DNA of 64,000 nt from Actinernus sp. WN-2022 (lineage: Eukaryota; Cnidaria; Anthozoa; Actiniaria; Actinernidae): positions 310,001-374,000 of the forward strand of contig JAOWCC010000271.1 in assembly GCA_030867875.1 (NCBI GenBank), given 5' to 3'. The notes beneath the pieces were generated by a model. The model had not been told where the DNA came from. It worked only from the letters and a program-made list of their open reading frames with translations, and searched no databases. This document shows, piece by piece, positions 11,356-21,768 of the stretch (its first letter is position 1; every line of letters begins with the position of its first letter). Both the position numbers and the translations under genes were made by a program.

Positions 11356-12356
11356 CATCGAGGACCAAGCGAGCATATGCACAAAGTGTTATTTTCGAAA
11401 ATAATGTACAATGGATGAACCGCCGGAGGAAGAGAGTTAGCGCGGCTCGCATCCCCCGACGGTTAGTATGCCATTATTTGCTTTAAAAGGATGGACCGAT
11501 GGATATGAAATATAGCTTAAAATGAGCACATCTCTATTGTGTGAACGAACACGCCGTAACGTGTGTTCACGTGCTAATCTCTGATTAGCTATAAGACGCG
11601 ATAAATGTTCATCCTTGACAATTATCTAATTTTTATAGTAGAACTATTTCTACACCGATTTCTACAAGGTTAGGTTAAGCCTTCGAAACAGGCCCTCAAC
11701 GTTATTTCAACACAAAGTGATAAAATAATTTGGCCGCGCGAAAATGGACTGGCACGAGAGAAGAGAATGAGGGCCTGAAGCCACCCCTTCCCGTTCAGAT
11801 TCTGAACGGAGAATACTGATTGGTCAATTAGCTTCGGTTCCGATGCCGATAAGCGATGCCTATGGCGCGTTTAAGAGAATTGATCGAGTGGTTGACCTAT
11901 TATTCAGGAAAGAATTTAGAAGAACAAAAACAGGCAGTGAATAGTGTACATTAAATGTGTACTTTCTAGGCGAGATGTTTGAAGTAATTTGAAGTAATTT
12001 TCGCTTCTGCTGAGGCTGTTCGAGTGAAAGAGTTTACGTTCGAGGTATCTCCTCAGAGTGCCTGTTCTGCAGGCTAGGTTGAGCACTCACCACGATCAAG
12101 TCGCTGAGATGAGTTCAGCGGCACAGGTGTTTGCAAACGTGTTGTAGTCCGTGCACAGAACCCGCCATTTCAGGGTGCGAGCACGTCTGTCGGCCATGTG
12201 AACCACCCGAGCTGTCGTATTCAAGTAACTCTGTGAAATCATCACAGACGCCCTTTCGAGTTAACGCCAAGCTGTAGCTTTCCTTTCTCTTCAGCACTTG
12301 TGTTATCAGCAGATTTGTTATTTGTTTAGTTACATCCACCAGGTCGTCATTAGATT
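11356..12356. other. Region downstream of the ferroportin stop codon, probably 3' UTR and flank
   Basis: No separate gene is recognised. The minus-strand open frame 12356-12115 begins one base after an in-frame stop next to the ferroportin TAG and reads LKRKESYSLALTRKGVCDDF. It is out of frame with ferroportin and is most simply 3' UTR. Confidence 0.45.
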
Positions 12357-13993
12357 CTAGTACTTAAAGTTCTCGTTTCTTGTGGACAGGACTCCTCGTA
12401 TCACCGTTTCCTCTTCATCGTCGGTCTCCATACCTAGACTGTCTTGTGATGATGCACCCCTCCGCTGGGACACGGGGGACCCAGGGACCTGCTGGGACCC
12501 TGGGATCCGCTGGGACCCGGGTGGGCCCGAAACACAAAACCCTTTCACCTTCTCAAAATGGAACAGATGACCGCGAACTTTGTATGAAAATGTCGAAAAC
12601 AAAACCCCTGCCAGCCCGACAGCAGCGACAGACATCAGAGCCATGATTCCAAACTGCTCAGGTTTGGGGAGCGAGATGACGAATATGTACATCATCATAT
12701 CTAGGATGGAATTGAGAGACTTTTGCATCGCACCCACAATGCCTCGCTCTTCTTCTGGGACCGACTCTTGCTGTAGCTGAGTGATGACTAAGTCTGACAG
12801 CCAGAGGCCGAACCGGGACACAATAATACCAGCCAGCAACATGCTAACGGAGATGTACGAGAAATGATACGACTTCTTCTTAGTGTCCTCAGTGGTATGG
12901 CTACAGTTGTGTTGAGCTGCTGGTCGAGAAGTGGAGGGTTTAACAACACTTCTCGAGGGGGAAATGTGAGTCGAAGGAGATCTAGCGTTATGTGTAGCAG
13001 TCATCACTACTGTGCTAAGAGTCGGGATTCGAGTTGAGTATGCGGACAAAACATTAGGGGTTACCATAGGGAGTGATCGCGTTGAATATGTCATATAGGT
13101 ACTGCTTGGCGCTGCATAGAATACAGGAAAGGAGGTAGTAATTCCTACACCAACAGAGGAAACATTTACAGATGGTGTCATTGGAGGGAAAGTGCAGTTT
13201 CCAAATGAACTATTGTGGGTACTCCCGTGCTCGAGGACATGATAACGCCAGCTATCTGGCAGTATGAAGAATGGAGATCCTGGAGCAAAAACGCCGAAGA
13301 AGCAAAATAGTATGCAAAAGAACTGTGCTGACATGGAGAACAGCCCCGTGCGCACGACGCCAATGGAGTTTCTTAACTTGGGAAACGCAAATGTCGCTAG
13401 GACACCAAACAAGGATCCAACACCACGCAGAATACTGAGAATTGACTCAGTCATATGCTGGGTGTACATGTAGGCAGTGGTAATGGAGCCAAACGAGAGG
13501 ACTGTGAAGTACAAGCACGCTAACGACACGCCCGGCCGCGCCACACTTTGCCTCATGTAAATACGCCACCCTATTCTCAGTGTTGTGGCCTTATTCTTCA
13601 GACGTTGAATAATTCCTGGCTTCTGAACAGTCTTCGTCCTTTTGACGTCTGTTTGAGGAACTAAAGCTTCAGTATCAGCACCTTCCTCGCTGCCTTCCAT
13701 CCAGTTGAGTCTGTCCACGGACCCTTGTGATTCCTGCTCATTTTCAGTTCCTATGCCAGTTGATTCAATCTGTTCTCCGTGACGTTTTTTGTCAATCTTC
13801 TTATGGGCCAAGGCTGGAACCGAGTTGAACACCCTCCACAGCAGGTAGTACTCCAAGAATACAGAGCAGACATTCCAGGAAGCAATAAGAATCACTCCAG
13901 CAGATTTTGAGACATAAGTCATGATTTGTCCAACTAGAGCTGGAGCCAGAAGTTTGCAGACGAGGTCAATACGACGCATTACAGCGTTTGTAC
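12357..13993 (-). CDS. SLC40A1: Ferroportin exon 5 (terminal coding exon)
   Basis: This long exon encodes residues 177-721, that is three quarters of the protein. It covers MRRIDLVCKLLAPALVGQIM, the cytoplasmic loop, the SILSILRGVGSLFG helix, VRTGL...AQFFCILFC, the expanded Ser/Thr-rich outer loop, the ISVSMLLAGIIVSRFGLW helix and a charged C-terminal tail ending FKY. Vertebrate orthologues split this region into several exons, so intron loss or retention of a large ancestral exon is possible. Confidence 0.95.
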
Positions 13994-16900
13994 CTAGAAT
14001 GAAATCATGCAACTACAATTACGATTATTTTTAAAATTATTTCTTTATTAAATTATGCCAAGACAATACACATGTAGTCTATGGTGACTTTGCTAGTTAT
14101 TGCTAGTTATTGCTAGTAATCGCTAGTTATCGCTAGTTATCGCTAGTTATCGCAACTACAATTACGATTATTTTTAAAATTATTTCTTTAATAAATTATG
14201 CCAAGACAATACACATGTAGTCTATGGTGACCTTGCTAGTAATTGCTAGTTATTGCTAGTAATCGCTAGTTATCGCTAGTTATCGCTAGTAATCACTAGT
14301 AATTGCTAGTTATCACTAGTAATCGCTAGTAATCGCTACTTATCGCCATTGCTATTGTTTTTATTATTATTAGGGATGCGATGGGGAGTTAAACAAGTGG
14401 TAACCCTGGGCTACCATAATGGTGGTCCATAATGTCTAACTGAAGAGTAGGAAATTAAATAAATTGCCTATTGATCATTACTGAACACGTACCAGTCTCG
14501 GTTTTGGGGGTAGCGGTATACCCAAATAAATACCTTTTAAAAATTCCCAAATACCCTAAATTGTAGCCTGCTATGCAGATGTATTTTTTCACTCTCATAA
14601 ATTCGAAGAAAAAAGTATGTCTGCTTACCAGAGCGCTTAATTAGTTTCCAATATGCAAGCATGACGTCAGCACGTTTGTTTTATTTTTCTGCCCAATCAA
14701 AGCCATTGTTAGAATTTTAATGAATTGGCGCGCCAGTGAACACTCTCCTATGATTGGTCAATGGCAAATGTATTGTCTGAATTCCTTTTAAATGTAACAT
14801 TACGTCACTTAATTTCCAGGATATGGAAGGTAAAATCTGATTGGTCCATAAGACAATGAGGTGTGCATATTGGAAACTAATTAAGCACTCGGGTAAGCAG
14901 ACGTTACTTTTTTCTTCGAATTTATGAGAGTGTAAAAATACGTCTGCATAGCAGGCTACCTAAATTGTGACAATGATTCAAATTTTATGTCAAAATCTTG
15001 CCTTATAGAAAATTCCAAAATTTAAATATACCAAATACCTATAAAAGTCTGAAACCTACCGGTAGTTTATCCATGTCACAGATACCGGTGAGCTGTCAAA
15101 CCACTTATATGAAATCTGCTCTATCCCGGGCCTAATCAACCATTTAAATACCCATATTTCAATGTAAAAAATACTGTGTACTCAATTTGAAAACCCTTGG
15201 ATACCAGTATACCCAAAACCCCTGGACGATCCTGACCTATGAAGTAAATAGTTAATGGCAGAAATCTAAAATACACATTCAACTTACCTGCCAAAACAGC
15301 TTTATTCACCCCACAAATAACAACAACCCAATCCTTTTCAATAGCAATCTTGGTCGCAATACCAGCTAGAACAGCAAGGCAGGAAATAACTATCACAAGC
15401 GTCACCATGACATAAAACAGGCCAGTGGACATATTGGTTGAAAGAATGAGCAGAAGTACGAGGGCAGCTACTGCAACGGCAAGATTCTGAACGACGAGTG
15501 ATAGCTGGGCCACTGAAAATAAAAACATGATACTCAAAGACAACACAAAGGGAAAGTATTAAAGTAAAGGGGAAAAAGGCAGAGCATCAGGTGAAAATTA
15601 TGTAGGCCTTCAAATGCTAATCAAGTTTAAAGTTCATACTTTCTCTCTCTTTTCCAATTTATTAGTTAGACATAGAGGAAAGTCGCCTTTGACAAATATC
15701 TATGTTCAAGAACTGGAAATAGCTTTTAAGTTTAAATGTCAGGCTTTCCTTTTTCCTATCCCTTTTTCTCATATCAGCCCTCAGTTTTCGTTTTTGTATT
15801 TGGTTCTATACCGAAAAAAAAATTGTACTGGTACAGAGTACTGCAGCTGGCTATCAAAACCAGGTTTTGTTGTATTTTATTCATTATTTTCAGATTTCTA
15901 TTTTACAATACATTTACTATACGTACACTACTAATTTTTTTGAGAAAATAAAATAAAATAAAACAAAAATATAAATATAATTATTACAACATACAAATAC
16001 AGTACGTTACATTATCTTTACAAATTGCTCAGGTTTTGAAATGGCACCAGCAGTTTATTTAAGATTATATCAGTGGGAGTAAGGGTTCCCACTTTCTATA
16101 ATCAAAAGGTTAATTAAGTTTATCCTTTTCTCTCGCAATGACACATTATATTTGCTGGGTTTTCTTGATTTTTTCTAATAAAAGCTTAGAAGACAAGAGT
16201 TTCTTGTTTGATTTAATAAGATAAGCCAGAGATTATGTTACTCAGGTTCATGGCTAAACCAGCAAATTAATGAAAAATACAGATTTTGCAACTGTACAGT
16301 CTGCATACAAGTATACCTCTAAGACGTGAGTTTGCATCCACCCAATTGCCAACAAATGGCCCCAAGAATATGACACACAATGTTCTAACCAACTGAAAAA
16401 TCGCTGTTAGTCGAAGAGAGCCAGGAGTAAGCTCCACAAGATACAGTGCAACAGCAAACTCCCACATACGGTCTCCCTGTAAAAAAACAATATTGTATTT
16501 AGAAAGCAAACTCTTTATGGTCTTCACATACAATACCACAGAAATAATTCAATGAAGTACACTTTTTAATCTAATATAAGACAGTTTCTGTCATTAATTC
16601 TTAATAAGTTTTGACAAATTCCAAGAGGTCTGCCAGAAGTTTATAGGCATGCAGCAAGTAATGTCTACTCACCCATGCTGAGAATGCATGGCTAATACAC
16701 AAACGTGTCTGTGGGGTGAAGTCACAGCATTTCCTTGGCTCTCCTATAAACAGATGATCATCGCAATATTTGTTAGGATATTTTGAACCAAGCCATGGAT
16801 GTGGGCTACATTATTACCTTTCACGGTGTAAGTGAAGGGCTGTGTGCAACAAGAGTATAAGTGACTCCTGATCAAATTCTAAATTCCCCTTGACATTTTG

Positions 16901-19900
16901 TTTTCTAAGGGAGAATTTAGAATGTGATCAGGAGTCATTCACGCCTTTGTTGCACACAGCTCTTCAAGTATTGTTCAATGTCAGAGTACAAGTTTACATA
17001 AGGTGAAACATCCAATGTTCCAAAGCCTCTAGAGGCACGCAGATATAAAACGCCCTAGAACCATACGACTTGACAAGCGATGTGTAGTTTGTTGAAGCAA
17101 TAGCTTGTCTGTTGATCTCGGCCCGTTGATCTCAACGCGCACGTCGCAGAACCTACGGAATTAAAAGTTCGCTTAAATAGGCAGGCGCAAAACCATTGAC
17201 AACCTTCAAGTCAATTTGTCACTTGGCTACATTGTCTACGACAGACACCGCTAGAATCTGTCAGGTTTCCTTCAACTGTGTTGCATGACAAGTATATCCC
17301 ACTGTTTCAGCAAAAAGCGACATTAACACCAGCTGAGTCAGTAACAACACGCGGCCAAAGAGAATGGAGTGGTGGATGGTGGGATATATTGAAGCTCTGG
17401 TTAGGATTTATCCTACGATTTATCTTCATGAGGTGCAGTAGTTACTCGCCAGCGATTTTTAATTTGCCTCCCGGAAATGTTCCCTCTATAGACCTCATTC
17501 ATAATGGCCGCCACCTAATTTGCATAAATTGGAAGATTAATGTGTACAGAGAAACTATTGCTACCACATAAAATATCGTACCTAAATTAGTAATTGACCA
17601 CAGTTTGAAAGCAATGCTTCAAATTACTGTCGAGTTATTGGCATTTTCAATGTAGAAAATACATGAAAGCAAGGCTGTAACTACATGGTTTTTCTCATAC
17701 AAATCTCTCTAATTTCAAATCGCTGTAACTTTACAGCCTTTTATGCTACAACACTCACATTCTACAGAATCACCAATGTTGGTTTGCTCGTTTGCATGGC
17801 AAGGAATTTGTTTTTCATACATTGAACATGTATGTGGCTAAACTGTTAAAATACAGAGACCACGCCCTTATGAATGAGGTGTATAACCAGACTGTTCACT
17901 AATCTCCATATCACCCGAAAGAAATGCATACAGGTGGCTAAAGAACGAATGTCTCCACATAATTGCTACTGTCGACAACTATTATTTTCTGTGGAGGACG
18001 ACGGTTGATCCTAGCCTAGCTGCTACACCAGACAATTTTTTTTACTCTCATCCGAGCCGCGTTTATTTTTTTGACGAAACACACTAAGTTAAATTTTAAA
18101 ACGGATCAACGAGTATGGACGAACAGATTCTGGAGTCGCACGTCCATCCTTTCGACAGAAGAGCAAAGCACGAGACAGAAAATTATCCATACTATAACAG
18201 TGTTTGTGGGTTTATCGAAGGAGCCGTTCGAGCCATTCCTGTTGCAGAAAACTTTACAGCGGACATAATAGCTGAAATAATAAAACACCAAGTATTACCA
18301 CTCTTGCCATCAAACGCGTTTTTGGTTGCAGATAATGCAAGTGTACAATGAATTAAGATTTCGTAGAATTTTAGGCAGAAAAACATTACACTCGCAGGGG
18401 CATTCCCAGACAGTTTATCCCAGTACGCACAAAGTGTTTGATAGAAACATTTCATGGTAATGCTAGTACAGTGTGCTGGTTTTTGAAACGTTAGATATAT
18501 TTTATCTAGAAAGAACTTCACAAACGTATACACCTTATTAGTGCCTAGCCAAATGGTAGAGAAAAAGCGCCTTAGAAGAGAGATACTGTAAGCAACACAG
18601 CTACATATATAAGCTTGAATGCTGAGTCAGACCTAACGTTTTCGAGTTTGTACGACCATCAAATCGCTTCGTTATTCGACCAATCAGATTGTTGGAACAA
18701 ACACACACACATACACAGATGTATGAAATTTAATAGAATATAAACTTTTTTTGTGTGCCTTTTGTAGGAAACAGTCACATGCTGATATATGACTTCAATA
18801 ACTAATGAATATTGTACTTGTGATCCAATGGTAAAGGCTTCACTGGATGGCAAACAGACTTCTAAATGCTGTTTTAGAAAGATCAGCAATGATCAGTGGA
18901 AAATAGTATTTACAAACCGGTTTTGCTAATAGAGTGGTTTTCATTTGAGTGTCAAAACGTCTCACTCACTAAGATGTTAGCAAAATGGAATGATTGGAAT
19001 GCAAATTCGTAATAGTAATCTACGTTTGAGTTAATTATTAATTGAATATCGATGTGGAACATTAATTGTTGTTGGAATTGACGTTGCTCAAGTTCTCATC
19101 CCAGGCCTTTCTTGTTACTATGTAACTGTAAAATTACCACAAACATATTTACACATCAGCTGTGTTATCCATGTGGGAAATGTGTGCTCATGCACTTACC
19201 TGAATCCCACTGATAGTGACGTAAAACCCTTGTATGTTTCCATGGCTAACTCACTTAATATTACAGATATATTAACTATCTGATGCCACCATGTGACTGT
19301 ACCCTTAACTGGAAAATATCGAATCTGGAATGGAATTTGGAATGGACTACTGGTTTTTGGAGTGAGAATTGCATGGCTAAGCCCCTAAATGGGAGGCAGC
19401 TCAAACTTTGACAAACATGGTGTTGGGTCCCCATAAATCACTTAGTTGTGATGTCATAACGATGACATCATCAGTCACATGATGTTAAGTACATGCCCAT
19501 ATCACCCTCACTTCTAATGCCAAGTGGCTCAAACTTTGACAGACATGGTTTCGGTCGCCTCCCGGTTAGCTCACTGGTTAAGCTCCAGTCTGTCGAGCGG
19601 GAGGTCGCAGGTTCAATCCCTGGCCGGACCAACACTCAGGGTCTTAAAACAACTGAGTAGAAAGTGCTGCCTTTGTGAAACAACTGCAAATGGTTAGACC
19701 TTTGGTCCACTGACGAAGGCAGGCCTAGAAGGGACCTTGAGTCCTATTGTTTGTACTCCTGTGATCAGGCTCTGATCAGGCTCTGAACCAAATGTCTCAA
19801 ATCGAATCAAAATCACTTGGTGGTGAAATTGTAACAATGATGTCATTGGTCACATGATTTGTAGTACATACACATATCTCCCTCATTTCTAATGGCATGC

Positions 19901-21222
19901 AGGCAGCTCAAACTTTGGCAGGCATGGTATTGGGAATGATGATGTCATAGGTCACATGACTAAGTACATGCTTGTATCTCCCTCACTTCTCCAGGCAGCT
20001 CAAACTTTGACAGACATGGTATTGTGTCCACATGAATCACTTAGTGGTGATGTCATAACAATGATGTCATTGATCACATGGTTTTACAGGTTACACAGGC
20101 TATCACAACTTACAGCAATTAAACCTTGAGAACACATTAAAATATACTTTACATCCACGAGTTTGCCATTTTGGCACTATATTTGTCTTCAATTTGGTAG
20201 TGGTTACTAGCATAGATAAACACCTCACCGATACGCCACTGACATATCACCAACACCTTACCAATATACCACCAATGCACTATTGGCTGACAGATAAAAA
20301 TAATACAAGTGGGAAAAATCAACTGACATGTTGGTTGGCAGTTGGCTGACACATGGCTAACTACTGACCAACATGTTGGCCAACCCTCAACTGATACATC
20401 AGCCAACATTGTGTACAGTACACATGATCTGCCAAACTTGAACCTAGTGGGGAGGGTTGAGTTAGCACTCTGGATTTCACTAATTTAAGGCACATTGGCC
20501 CAGACTGTATACAATTAATGGGTTAAACAGTATGTAAAACACTTCAGTCATTTGAGAACAAGAAATAGTCATGTTAAAATAAAGGCACACACCTTTGGCT
20601 TGTACTTTCAAGTGAACATTTCTCTCATGTTCAGACTAGAAAGCATCTGGAACCAGAGGCTTTAAATATAACATATCCTGATCGATTCATTTCACAATAA
20701 TTCGACAAGTTCTTCAGTTATTAAAGCTCTGCGTGACTTCTGTGAAGCTCAAATTAAATTGTGCCTAGTTGCCCACAAATACCGGGGGGGGGGGGGGGGG
20801 GGGGAGGGTTGGGCAGCTGGTTTGGAATTGTTAATGGTATTAAACTATTATTAAGTACTACTACTGTACACTGTTCATGTACATAATACGTTGTCTGCTG
20901 TTATCGTTACGATTGCAGTACAGATGAGTAGAAACATAACCTATGTTCGTGGTACGAGGACTAAAAGAATATAACTTAACGTGTATAGTGTGTAACTACT
21001 TATTTAAAAACCTTAATAAAGCTATAAAAGTCGTGCAGAGTGAAAGCCAATAATGTCATGGTCTATACGTCGCACACGGCACAGCATAGTACATTAATTA
21101 GTGTAAATCAACCAATTCTATCAGACGGCAAAAACAATACTAAACTTACTATTCCCACTACTTTCATCTGTGTTTTGTAATTCTAGGGCCGGAGGATCTT
21201 GGTCGCCTTCCTCTGCTGCCAT
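12357..21222 (-). CDS. SLC40A1: Ferroportin-like iron exporter (SLC40A1 family), complete gene of five coding exons
   Basis: Exons (minus strand) are 21222-21150, 16743-16673, 16476-16317, 15512-15288 and 13993-12357. They sum to 2166 nt, giving 721 residues plus TAG, with matching phases and GT/AG at each junction. The start is supported by an in-frame TAG 12 bases upstream. The family exports ferrous iron across the plasma membrane. Visible hallmarks are WGDRMW (Asp50), a GNWVDANSRL loop, VAQLSLVVQN, a D/N-A-x-M-R-R-I-D segment near residue 180, VRTGL...AQFFC (Cys403, by my alignment the Cys bound by hepcidin in vertebrates) and ERGIVGAMQKSLN. Human ferroportin has 571 residues. The extra length is mainly a Ser/Thr-rich loop at about 420-550 and a longer cytoplasmic loop. 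By eye, two metal-site histidines are replaced (Glu54, Met611). No CAGUG iron-responsive-element loop is visible in the 350 bp upstream. Identification is confident; transport properties are inferred. Confidence 0.93.
14010..14345. repeat. Intron 4 duplication and GCTAGTTATC decamer array in ferroportin
   Basis: A segment of about 140 bp (14010-14151, starting GCAACTACAATTACG) is repeated at 14152-14290. Each copy ends in runs of a 10-bp GCTAGT(T/A)AT(T/C) microsatellite, the second run being longer. The first copy begins only 16 bp upstream of the exon 5 acceptor (reading direction minus). Confidence 0.85.
14564..14958. mobile_element. Mutator-like MITE, 395 bp with a 9-bp target duplication
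   Basis: Long inverted ends (about 95 bp) begin TAGCCTGCTATGCAGA and end TGCATAGCAGGCTA. The 9-bp duplication CCTAAATTG is perfect at 14555-14563 and 14959-14967. Nine-base duplications with long inverted repeats fit the MuDR superfamily. It lies in ferroportin intron 4. Confidence 0.88.
15288..15512 (-). CDS. SLC40A1: Ferroportin exon 4
   Basis: It encodes VAQLSLVVQN followed by two hydrophobic helices and IATKIAIEKDWVVVI, matching the human segment ending TAITIQRDWIVVV. The acceptor is TTTTCAG and the donor GTAAGT, in phase 1. The exon flows into the GTNAVMRRID segment of exon 5. Confidence 0.93.
15513..16316. other. Ferroportin intron 3
   Basis: A/T-rich intron sequence without recognisable repeats or ORFs of note. 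Confidence 0.6.
16317..16476 (-). CDS. SLC40A1: Ferroportin exon 3
   Basis: It begins GDRMWEFAVALYLVEL and runs to GNWVDANSRLR, covering transmembrane helices 1-2 and the conserved short loop. The acceptor is TTTTTACAG and the donor GTATAC, in phase 1. The Asp of GDRMW is the family's N-lobe metal ligand. The next ligand position, a His in human, is Glu here. Confidence 0.93.
16673..16743 (-). CDS. SLC40A1: Ferroportin exon 2
   Basis: The exon lies between a TATAG acceptor and a GTGAGT donor. It encodes a Cys-rich stretch leading into ISHAFSAW, which continues the first transmembrane helix of the family (human counterpart runs into the conserved WGDRMW). It completes the Arg codon split with exon 1 and ends in phase 0. 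Confidence 0.9.
16833..16966. mobile_element. GAAGGGCTGTGTGCAACAA-type MITE, about 134 bp
   Basis: TGAAGGGCTGTGTGCAACAA at the left pairs with TTGTTGCACACAGCTCTTCA at the right, with further pairing (GACTCCTGATCA...TGATCAGGAGTC). Related ends occur near 25046 and at 61646-61807. Confidence 0.75.
17489..17883. mobile_element. TA-flanked MITE, 395 bp
   Basis: Inverted ends TAGACCTCATTCATAATGG / CTTATGAATGAGGTGTA lie between TA dinucleotides (17487-17488 and 17884-17885), suggesting a Tc1/mariner-type source. It sits in ferroportin intron 1. Confidence 0.72.
18115..18351 (+). CDS. Unrecognised small ORF, 78 residues, antisense within ferroportin intron 1
   Basis: An ATG-started frame encodes a hydrophilic start (MDEQILESHVHPFDRRAKHE) followed by a more hydrophobic half (AIPVAENFTADIIAEIIKHQ). 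Composition looks protein-like and the ATG has purines at -3 and +4. I recognise no family, signal peptide or membrane segment. It could be a decayed retrocopy, part of a mobile element or chance. Confidence 0.25.
   Translation: MDEQILESHVHPFDRRAKHETENYPYYNSVCGFIEGAVRAIPVAENFTADIIAEIIKHQVLPLLPSNAFLVADNASVQ
18932..18985. mobile_element. Partial end of a TAGAGCGGTTTTC-type MITE
   Basis: TAGAGTGGTTTTCATTTGAG matches the end of the MITEs at 38633-38883 and 43751-44023. The other end is not visible. Confidence 0.5.
19380..20070. repeat. Degenerate tandem repeats (CAGCTCAAACTTTGACA...GTGATGTCATAAC...) interrupted by a SINE
   Basis: Four to five partial copies of a unit of about 120 bp appear near 19395, 19525, 19800, 19905 and 19990, each with GCTCAAACTTTG(A/G)CAG followed by GGTGATGTCATAAC-type sequence. 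Copies have diverged. The SINE at 19555 split one of them. Confidence 0.65.
19555..19790 (+). mobile_element. tRNA-derived SINE, near complete
   Basis: The head CCTCCCGGTTAGCTCACTGG carries an A-box, and AGGTTCAATCCCTGG an exact pol III B-box. The body follows with AACAACTGAGTAGAAAGTGC and a 3' end with a duplicated GATCAGGCTCTGA. A related copy lies at 39923. Confidence 0.8.
20150..20410. repeat. Decayed GTTGGC/CAACATG-rich minisatellite
   Basis: CCAACATGTTGGCCAAC-like and TTGGCTGACA-like words recur irregularly (20275-20410), giving local self-complementarity. No ORF or clean unit can be defined. Confidence 0.4.
20784..20804 (+). repeat. Poly(G) run, 21 bases
   Basis: An uninterrupted G21 lies in ferroportin intron 1. 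Its length may be unreliable because such runs sequence poorly. Confidence 0.8.
21150..21222 (-). CDS. SLC40A1: Ferroportin exon 1
   Basis: This exon encodes an acidic N-terminus beginning MAAEEGDQDPPALELQ and ends in phase 1 at a GTAAGT donor. It lies 4.4 kb from exon 2. It is the least conserved part of the family, so it is supported by the start codon, the upstream in-frame stop, the donor and the exact phase match with exon 2, not by homology. Confidence 0.8.
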
Positions 21223-21576
21223 TGCTGACTGCTAGAAATCGTGTTCAGTCTTGCTGTGTGGAGTAAGTTGATATGGGGGAGGTAGTACTCACACAGAAAA
21301 ATTATCCCAACAAAATCTCGATTTATAGTAATTTTCATGGAATCAGGTTATAAATAATAAAAACAGACACCTTTATTTCTGTAATTTTTAGCAAACATTT
21401 ATAAAAACTATTTTTTTATGGAAAGAGCATCAAATTTGGGTAGAACCAAACCATTACTTTCTCCTCCCCGGCAAGTAGTATTTTTGCTACATTTTTCTGC
21501 ACTAAGTCCCAGTTCTCCTCGACTTCTTAGAAAATTCAGAATTCAAAATGGCGGTCAACAAAGTATTTAAAAGGAG
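21223..21576. promoter_or_regulatory. Shared divergent promoter interval between ferroportin and the nucleotidyltransferase
   Basis: These 354 bp separate two start codons that point away from each other. The interval must hold the 5' UTRs and, probably, a bidirectional promoter. It contains A/T-rich stretches but I see no unambiguous TATA box. Both start codons have an in-frame stop just upstream (TAG 12 bases, TAA 9 bases), which argues that neither CDS extends further unless there is a 5' intron. Confidence 0.55.
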
Positions 21577-21768
21577 ATGAAGGCACTTATTTTAGGTGCT
21601 GGCTATGGTACTAGGCTTGAACGGGACCTCAAGGTTGAATCTAGCAAAACATATGAACATCTAGTTGGGATTCCTAAACCCTTACTGCCCATCGGTGGTA
21701 AGCCATTAATCACACGGTGGATGGAGGTGCTTCAAAAAGCAAAAGATGTCGATGAGGTTTTTGTTGTG
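21577..21768 (+). CDS. Nucleotidyltransferase exon 1
   Basis: It encodes 64 residues: MKALILGAGYGTRL, then PKPLLPIGGKPL and DVDEVFVV. This is the Rossmann-like nucleotide-binding half of the family. The donor is GTG|GTACGT, phase 0. An in-frame TAA lies 9 bases before the ATG. Confidence 0.93.

Noticed and set aside
12380..12646. Plus-strand ORFs opposite ferroportin exon 5
   Set aside because: They are antisense shadows of the ferroportin tail (Gly/Pro-rich because of the repeated PGSQ codons).
21250..21560. Iron-responsive element upstream of ferroportin
   Set aside because: I looked for the CAGUGN loop with a bulged C on the minus strand and found none in this interval. An IRE in an unmapped 5' exon cannot be excluded.
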